Source of the DNA: Planctomycetota bacterium
GTDB lineage: Bacteria > Planctomycetota > UBA1135 > GCA-002748355
DNA: 39,539 bases
Assembly (NCBI GenBank): GCA_002685965.1
Contig: NYZE01000116.1
Span: 1-39,539, forward strand
Direction of reading: 5' to 3'
Position numbers and translations under genes: made by a program. The notes beneath the pieces are model-generated. The model was not told where the DNA came from, ran no database searches, and was given only the letters and a program-made list of their open reading frames with translations. Shown piece after piece: positions 34,313 through 39,539 of this stretch; position 1 is the stretch's first letter, and each line of letters begins with the position of its first letter.

Positions 34313-35392
34313 ATGACCTCCCCAACCCGCGCTATTGCTCCAATCTCGGCCTTGCTGCTCGCTGTATCTGCTACTGCCACTGGCCTGTCCGCGCAGGTCC
34401 TGAACGAGATTCTGCCACTGACCTATGCCAGCGGCGGCAGCCGGATGACCCAGATCCCGCTGGCCACAGCACCGATCCGCTATCAGCAGCTCTTTACGGC
34501 GAAAGAGTTGGCCAAGTACAAGACCCTGCAAAAACCCGTGCGCTTCAAGGGCATTCGCTTCCGCACGAAGGCCAAGAACTACCCGGGCGCGACGGTCACG
34601 CTGCAGTTGACGGTCGGCTACTACACGGGCTTTGGCAGCCCCGTGTTTGATCAGAATCTCGCTCAGGGCAAGAAGGTCTTTTCGGGCCAGATCACGCTGC
34701 CGCAATCGACCGGCGGCTGGGACGTCAACCTGCCATTCAACCAGAACTTTACCTGGGATTCGGTCAGCAACGTCTGCTTCGACCTCCGTGTCTTCAAGAA
34801 CGGCAAGGGCAGCAAGCCCTTCCTGTATTTCTTCGATTCCTATGCGTTCGATCCGCAGCGGGTCGGTGGTGGTGCGATGTGGGCACCCGGGCCGAATGCG
34901 GTCAAGGCGACGACCACGCAACAGGGCACCGGGATGGTGATGCGTCTCGACTTCTCGGAAGGCGCAGTGATTGGCTACGGAACGGGTTGCAAGGGGCAGG
35001 GTAACTTCGTGCCTCAGATCAGCACCACGGGCATCCCGGTCGTCGGCAACACGCTGTTGCGAATCGACCTGACCAAGGCGCGCCCGAGCACGGCCGCCCT
35101 CTTGGCATGGGGGCTCAGCGACAAGAAGTGGGGTCCCTTCACGCTACCGCTCGACCTGCGGCTCGCGGGGTTGCCCGGGTGCACGCTCTTGGCTGACCCG
35201 TTCTTCTTCAACGCAACCACGACGAGCGGTGGGGGTCCCGGCGCTGGCAGAGGCTCGGTCGGTTTCCCGATTCCCGGCCTCGCCTTCCTCAAGGGCATCG
35301 ACTTTTACTGCCAGTGGTGGGTCGTCGATGACTCGCAGAACCGTCCGATCGATCTCGCGTTCTCGTCGGCGCTGCGCTTGGCGATCGGGTAG
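34313..35392 (+). CDS. Secreted two-domain lectin-like/beta-sandwich protein
   Basis: A 359-residue protein with signal peptide ISALLLAVSATATGLSA, cut before QVL. AAGGAG lies about 9 bases before the ATG. The N-terminal 200 residues are a beta-sandwich (FKGIRFRTKAKNYPGATVTL, NVCFDLRVFKNGKG). From about residue 225 the segment GYGTGCKGQGNFVPQISTTG starts a C-terminal domain of about 135 residues with LLAWGLSDKKWGPFTLPLDL, LPGCTLLADPFFF and GIDFYCQWWVVDD. I know this pattern as a recurrent C-terminal domain of exported planctomycete proteins, but I have no accepted name for it; attachment or surface display is an inference. Its stop is one base from the convergent glcF stop. Confidence 0.7.
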   Translation: MTSPTRAIAPISALLLAVSATATGLSAQVLNEILPLTYASGGSRMTQIPLATAPIRYQQLFTAKELAKYKTLQKPVRFKGIRFRTKAKNYPGATVTLQLTVGYYTGFGSPVFDQNLAQGKKVFSGQITLPQSTGGWDVNLPFNQNFTWDSVSNVCFDLRVFKNGKGSKPFLYFFDSYAFDPQRVGGGAMWAPGPNAVKATTTQQGTGMVMRLDFSEGAVIGYGTGCKGQGNFVPQISTTGIPVVGNTLLRIDLTKARPSTAALLAWGLSDKKWGPFTLPLDLRLAGLPGCTLLADPFFFNATTTSGGGPGAGRGSVGFPIPGLAFLKGIDFYCQWWVVDDSQNRPIDLAFSSALRLAIG

Positions 35393-35393
35393 C

Positions 35394-36638
35394 TCAGGCG
35401 TCATCGTAGGCTTCGGCCAGAAGCTCGGCCGTGTGCACGACCGCGACGCCGCTGCCGCGCGCGCGAAGACCCATCGCGATCTGCATCATGCAGCCTGGGT
35501 TGCCGGTGACGACCGTGTCGGCGCTCGATGCCAGAATGTCATCGACCTTGCGTGCGAGGATTTGCTCGGCCATCTGTGGCTGCTGCAAGTTGTAGATCCC
35601 AGCGCTGCCGCAGCAGTCCTCGGGACGGTCCAGGTCCACTAGCGAGAGGCCCGGAATCTGCGCCAGCAACTGCCGCGGCTGTGCGCGTACGTTCTGGCCG
35701 TGACAGAGATGACACGCGTCGTCGTAGGCCACCCGGCGAACCAGCGCGCGTGGTGTCCGCGCCGGGGTGAGGCGCGCAAGGACCTCGCTCAGATCTCGCA
35801 CTCGCCCGGCCAAGTCGGCCGCCGGCGCGTGCCAGTGCCCGTATTCCTTCATCGTTGCCCCGCAGCCCGCCGAGTTGACGACGATCGCGTCCAGTCCGGC
35901 CGGGAATGCGGCGCCAGCGCGGTCGATGAGCGGCCGCGCCGTCTCGCGAAGTCCGGCGTGCACGTGCAGCGCACCACAGCAAACCGACTCTTGCGGGACG
36001 TGAACACGGCAACCGAAGGCCTGCAACAACCGCAATGTGGCGCGGTTGACCCGGCCGAACGCGGTCTCCATGACGCAGCCCGTGAACAGACCGACCTCGG
36101 CGCATTGAGGACCCAGCGGCTCGTAGATGCCAGCAGCGATCGGTTGCCGCTCTCCTGCCTGTGGTAGGCGTGGCAGTAGCCGCAGCCCCTGCCGCATCGC
36201 CCGTGGCAGCGGTAGACGCGCCAACACGCCGATGATGCCCATTCTCTGTGCGAACGCAGCCAATCCCAGCGCGAAGGCGCGCCCAGCGCGGGCCGAGATG
36301 AATCGATCGAGCACGAACCGCGTCGTCTTCGAGGCGTACGCGCCCCGTACGTCGAGCATGCGTGCGCGCACGTCCTCGAGGATCTCGCCGTAGCGCACTC
36401 CGGACGGGCAGGCGCTCTCGCAGGCGCGACAGTCGAGGCAGCGGTCGAGCGGAGATCTGAGGTTCTTGTCGGTTGGTGACAACCGACCCTCGAATAGCGC
36501 GCGCATGAGGTACAGACGACCGCGTGGCGAGTCTGTTTCGTTGCTTGTGACTTCGTACGTCGGGCATGCGGGCAGGCAAAGGCCGCAGTGCACGCAGTCG
36601 AGCGTTCGTTCGTATGCGGCGTCGGTGGTCGGGCTCAT
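35394..36638 (-). CDS. glcF: Glycolate oxidase iron-sulfur subunit
   Basis: About 414 residues from ATG 36638, which overlaps the glcE stop by ATGA; the open frame beyond it overlaps glcE and lacks family sequence. It is the electron-transfer subunit of the GlcDEF complex that oxidises glycolate to glyoxylate, peripheral to the inner membrane. Two ferredoxin-type 4Fe-4S sites are complete: Cys15, 18, 21, 25 (CVHCGLCLPACP) and Cys67, 70, 73, 77 (CLDCRACESACP). Two CCG heterodisulfide-reductase-type motifs follow (ESVCCGALHVHAG, PEDCCGSAGIYNL), each with the expected partner cysteines (LFTGCVMETAFG, DDACHLCHGQ). It is the last gene of the minus-strand glc operon. Confidence 0.93.
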   Translation of the reverse strand: MSPTTDAAYERTLDCVHCGLCLPACPTYEVTSNETDSPRGRLYLMRALFEGRLSPTDKNLRSPLDRCLDCRACESACPSGVRYGEILEDVRARMLDVRGAYASKTTRFVLDRFISARAGRAFALGLAAFAQRMGIIGVLARLPLPRAMRQGLRLLPRLPQAGERQPIAAGIYEPLGPQCAEVGLFTGCVMETAFGRVNRATLRLLQAFGCRVHVPQESVCCGALHVHAGLRETARPLIDRAGAAFPAGLDAIVVNSAGCGATMKEYGHWHAPAADLAGRVRDLSEVLARLTPARTPRALVRRVAYDDACHLCHGQNVRAQPRQLLAQIPGLSLVDLDRPEDCCGSAGIYNLQQPQMAEQILARKVDDILASSADTVVTGNPGCMMQIAMGLRARGSGVAVVHTAELLAEAYDDA

Positions 36639-37645
36639 GTGGCTGTATCGAACGACGTTCGCCCGGGGCAGAGAATGCCGCCGAAGGCTTGCTTTAGCCG
36701 GAGTGCGACGCCGCTGGCGTAGGTCGGCGCCGGCGAGCCTGTCAGCGCCGCACTCATTGCGAACGAGCCATGGTGGTGAATTCTGCCGACGCAGTCCGGC
36801 GGAAGCTCGGCGACGAACAGCGGCGCCTCGCTGGCGCGGAGACGGCCACGCGCCCCGCAATGGCTCTCTTCGTCTGCACCTGGGAGCATCCGCATCGCGG
36901 CCCGGCCATTGGCGATGGCCTCGAGCCCCGAGGCCTCGGACAGGGCATCGACGAATCGCTCGCTGCCCGCGACGAGCGCTTCGACCCGGGCGCGCCCGCC
37001 GGGCAGCATGCACAGGTCGAGTGCGCGCGCGTCGGCGAGACGCCGCCGCAGCTCCAGCCAGGCGTGTGCGGCGTCGGCGCGCGAGGTTGCGGGCGCAGCC
37101 AGCCACCGTGCCGTCTCCGGCAGCGGGACACAGCGCAGCTGTAATTCGAGTGCGACGAAGTAGGCACCCCCGGAGCCGACGTAGAGCTTCATCAAGTCGT
37201 AGCCGGCGACGTTCTTGACGACGTTGCCGCCCGCGTGCAGTTCGCGCCCGTTGCCGTCGATCGCTGCAATGCCGATCAGGTTGGAGCGAGGCGAGCCACG
37301 ATCGAAACCGCGTGGCGATGGAGGTGCCTCCGCCAGGATGCCGCCGATCGTGCGGCGGTCTTCGTTCGCGAACGGACCCGGTTCGAACGCCAGAGATGCT
37401 TCCTCCAGCTGGTCGCGCAACTTGGCGACGGTCAAACCGGGCTCAACGCCACAGGTCAGATCCTCCGGCGCGAAGCGCGTGACGGTATCGAGTTGTGCCA
37501 GCGACACCGTCTGTTCGATGTCTCCGATCGGTGCACCGCGGTCGGTGGTTGTGCCGTTTCCCTGCGGGTAAAACGGCACGCGTTGTTTGGACAGCTCGCG
37601 CACGACCGCAACAACCTCTGTCCGGTTCGCCGGGTCAACGTGCAC
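36635..37645 (-). CDS. glcE: Glycolate oxidase FAD-binding subunit GlcE
   Basis: About 336 residues. GTG 37645 is chosen because AAGGAG (complement of 37652-37657) lies 6 bases before it and the product starts HVDPANRTEVVAVV, the usual family start. An earlier GTG at 37684 has no such site. It carries the FAD-binding PCMH-type core: PFYPQGNGTTTDRGAP, a GGILAEAPPSPRGFDRGSPR loop, and HAGGNVVKNVAGYDLMKLYV, all GlcE marks. The second half is shorter and more divergent than GlcD, which is normal for this subunit. It overlaps glcD by 11 bases upstream and glcF by 4 bases downstream, so the three are translated together. It works with GlcD and GlcF in glycolate oxidation. Confidence 0.9.
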   Translation of the reverse strand: MHVDPANRTEVVAVVRELSKQRVPFYPQGNGTTTDRGAPIGDIEQTVSLAQLDTVTRFAPEDLTCGVEPGLTVAKLRDQLEEASLAFEPGPFANEDRRTIGGILAEAPPSPRGFDRGSPRSNLIGIAAIDGNGRELHAGGNVVKNVAGYDLMKLYVGSGGAYFVALELQLRCVPLPETARWLAAPATSRADAAHAWLELRRRLADARALDLCMLPGGRARVEALVAGSERFVDALSEASGLEAIANGRAAMRMLPGADEESHCGARGRLRASEAPLFVAELPPDCVGRIHHHGSFAMSAALTGSPAPTYASGVALRLKQAFGGILCPGRTSFDTAT

Positions 37646-39110
37646 CGAGTGCTCCTTCGTTGCGGGCGCTCCGCCCCTCGCCACAGGCGCCGCCGGAGGG
37701 AAACGCCTTGCCAGGGTTGCATAGCTCGTTGGGGTCGAAACAACGCTTCACATCGTGGAACACCTCGATGTCGACGTCGGTGAACATCAGAGGGACGTGA
37801 TCGAGCTTCTCCCTGCCGACGCCGTGTTCGCCGGTGATGCTGCCGCCTTCATCGACGCACAGCTTCAGGATCTCCATGCCTGCGGCCTTCACCCGGGCAC
37901 AGACCACGGGATCGCGACCGTCGTAGCTGATGTTCGGGTGCAGGTTGCCGTCGCCGGCATGGAAGACGTTGGACAACGTCACGTCGTACTCGCGACCGAT
38001 CTCGACGACGCGCTGCAGAACTGGCTCGAGTCGTGACCGCGGCACGACGCCGTCGAGTACGTAGAGATCAGGGGCGAGTCGACCCATGGCGCCGAAGGCG
38101 CCTTTGCGGCCCTGCCACAGACGCTTGCGCTGTTGCGCGTCGGTCGTGCCCTCGATCGACAGTGGTTGCTGCTCGGCGATGTATTGTTCGACGAGTGGAC
38201 TGTCGCTATCGACGGACGCACGCGTACCGTCCAGCTCGACCAGCAACACTGCCGCCGCGTCGGCTGGATAGCCCGCGGCGTAGACGCTCGCTTCGACTGC
38301 CTGGATCGTCAGGTGGTCAAGAACTTCGAGGGCGGCGGGCACGATGTTGGAGGCGACGATCGACGAGACGGCCCGGCACGCTTGACCCATGGTCGCGAAC
38401 GCGGCGAGCCACGTACGAACGAGCTCGGGCACCGGCAGTAGGCGCACCGTCAGCTCGGTGAAGATCCCGAACGTCCCCTCGCTCCCGGTTGCCAGTCCGA
38501 GCAAGTCCGGCCCCTCACCTTCGTTCAGCTCGACGAGCTCGCCGCTGGCGAGCACCATCTTGGCCCCGATCAGGTGATCGGTGGTCATGCCGTACTTGAA
38601 GCAGTGCGGTCCACCCGAGTTCTCGGAAGCGTTGCCACCGAGAGTGCATGCGCTCTGGCTACTCGGATCGGGCGCGTAGCAGAGCCCGAAAGGCTGCACG
38701 GTCCGTGACAGCTCGAGATTGACGACGCCCGGCTCCACTACGGCGATCCGGTCGTCCGGCTCGACGGCCAGGATTCGCTTCATCGCCGCCATCTCGATGA
38801 CCAGCGTCGGCCGCTCGTCGGGGGTCGCGCCACCGGACAGGCCTGTGCCGGCGCCACGGCCAAGAAACGTGACGCCGTGGTCGCAGCACAGGCGGACCAG
38901 TTGCTGCACTTCCGCCGTTGTCCTTGGCAGGGCGACCGCCAGCGGCGGCTGGCGATGCATCGGGAAGCCATCGCACTCGTAGGCCATCATCGAGACGTTG
39001 TCTCGAAGCAGGCGCTCCGGCGGCAGGATCCGGCTCAGAGTGTCGAGGAACTGGACGATGGCTCTCTCCTGTGGGCCATGCAGCCTGCCCAGGCGACATT
39101 CCGGAGACAA
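37635..39110 (-). CDS. glcD: Glycolate oxidase catalytic subunit GlcD
   Basis: About 491 residues in this frame. It is the FAD/PCMH-type flavoprotein that carries the glycolate-oxidising site. FAD-binding motifs are FLGRGAGTGLSGGATP near residue 80 and PDPSSQSACTLGGNASENSG near 150; the C-terminal FAD-oxidase domain has FHAGDGNLHPNISYD and GSITGEHGVGREKLD. The start is uncertain. TTG 39110 directly follows an in-frame TAG and has an AGGGGG-like site upstream. Alternatively, AGGAGAG stands at ideal distance from an ATC codon 16 codons further in, before VQFLDTLSRILPPERL, which is where family members usually begin. It is the first gene of the minus-strand glc operon; the physiological use is probably growth on or removal of glycolate. 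Confidence 0.92.
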   Translation of the reverse strand: MSPECRLGRLHGPQERAIVQFLDTLSRILPPERLLRDNVSMMAYECDGFPMHRQPPLAVALPRTTAEVQQLVRLCCDHGVTFLGRGAGTGLSGGATPDERPTLVIEMAAMKRILAVEPDDRIAVVEPGVVNLELSRTVQPFGLCYAPDPSSQSACTLGGNASENSGGPHCFKYGMTTDHLIGAKMVLASGELVELNEGEGPDLLGLATGSEGTFGIFTELTVRLLPVPELVRTWLAAFATMGQACRAVSSIVASNIVPAALEVLDHLTIQAVEASVYAAGYPADAAAVLLVELDGTRASVDSDSPLVEQYIAEQQPLSIEGTTDAQQRKRLWQGRKGAFGAMGRLAPDLYVLDGVVPRSRLEPVLQRVVEIGREYDVTLSNVFHAGDGNLHPNISYDGRDPVVCARVKAAGMEILKLCVDEGGSITGEHGVGREKLDHVPLMFTDVDIEVFHDVKRCFDPNELCNPGKAFPSGGACGEGRSARNEGALGAR

Positions 39111-39539
39111 CTACAGCCCCCTCGCGAAGCCCAGTCGGTGAATCCAGGAACGGTCGGGACCGACGGCTCAAGGGCTACATGATGCGGCCTACGGACAGCT
39201 TCCGTACGCCGATGCATCTGTTCTTGTCCGAAGAGGGCCAGAACCTGCTCACGTGCGGTGCTTTTGGGGCTTCTGTTAGCCGCGGGCGCGTCTCTCGCGC
39301 CGCCATCGTTCGCGGCGAGAAGCGGCGTCGGGACAGGGCGAGCCCATGCGCGATACTCCCATGCGGGAGGCTTCCGGTGCAGCGATGGTCCACTCGGGTT
39401 CGAGCGCGTCGGTATTGCAGAGTACGTCGAGGTCGCCGTCTGGATCCAGCAACTCATCTGCCAGCCCATCCGAATCCAGACCGTCGGCATCCGAATTGCA
39501 CTGGCTCACTTCGAGTAGCAGTGCTCCGAGGGCGGCGAC
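39111..39539. other. Region without a confident gene
   Basis: This 429-base stretch upstream of glcD should contain its promoter. On the plus strand, GTG 39258 opens an 86-codon frame starting with a signal-like LLGLLLAAGASLAPPSFAA, but there is no ribosome site and the rest is not recognisable. On the minus strand, a frame open to the window edge ends at 39276 and begins SQCNSDADGLDSDGLADELL, whose Asp/Gly pattern recalls calcium-binding repeats; it could be the tail of a gene lying outside. The two overlap, so at most one is real. I cannot decide. Confidence 0.3.

Overview
The window is GC-rich, densely coded DNA that looks like a Planctomycetota chromosome. I base this on its gene families, not on a search: a DUF1800/DUF1501 pair, BatA-like and von Willebrand A (vWA) membrane proteins beside a terpenoid-cyclase-fold protein, secreted PQQ/NHL-type propellers, degenerate HtrA-like proteases, an NPCBM protein and Kelch/lectin-like secreted proteins. 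I saw no rRNA, tRNA, CRISPR array, insertion sequence or prophage.

Layout. 1-760: the 3' end of a PIG-L-type deacetylase gene, then a likely terminator. 908-3779: DUF1800 and Tat-exported DUF1501. 3816-5884: a small secreted protein diverging, with 18 bp between start codons, from a peptidase-MA-like membrane protease that overlaps a DUF374 lipid acyltransferase gene. 5945-7458: a Bor-like lipoprotein, a clear pseudogene of an MBL/beta-CASP RNA-processing hydrolase (internal deletion plus frame change), and dapF coupled to the pseudogene by ATGA. 7586-10504: a secreted TPR-type protein and an M48 membrane protease. 10544-12940 (minus): a HEAT plus beta-propeller secreted protein.

13122-32047 is the centre of interest: ten consecutive plus-strand genes, mostly joined by 4-base start/stop overlaps. 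They encode a PQQ-type propeller, a terpenoid-cyclase-fold protein, two vWA/glutamine-amidotransferase-like membrane proteins, a DUF4175-like membrane protein, a coiled-coil protein with two in-frame repeat tracts, a repeat protein, an NPCBM-type protein, a tandem HtrA-like protein (first protease domain intact, second inactive) and an HtrA-like protein that has lost all three catalytic residues. Nearly all are secreted or membrane-bound, so a cell-envelope assembly is likely. The MoxR ATPase and DUF58 protein usual beside BatA are absent here.

32058-39110: a PduO-type cobalamin adenosyltransferase (minus), a Kelch protein and a lectin-like secreted protein that seem to share a domain (plus), then a minus-strand glcD-glcE-glcF glycolate oxidase operon. 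The last 429 bases hold no gene I can call with confidence.

Across the window, most predicted signal peptides are followed by glutamine at the presumed mature N-terminus, like the 'Q-rule' known from Bacteroidetes.
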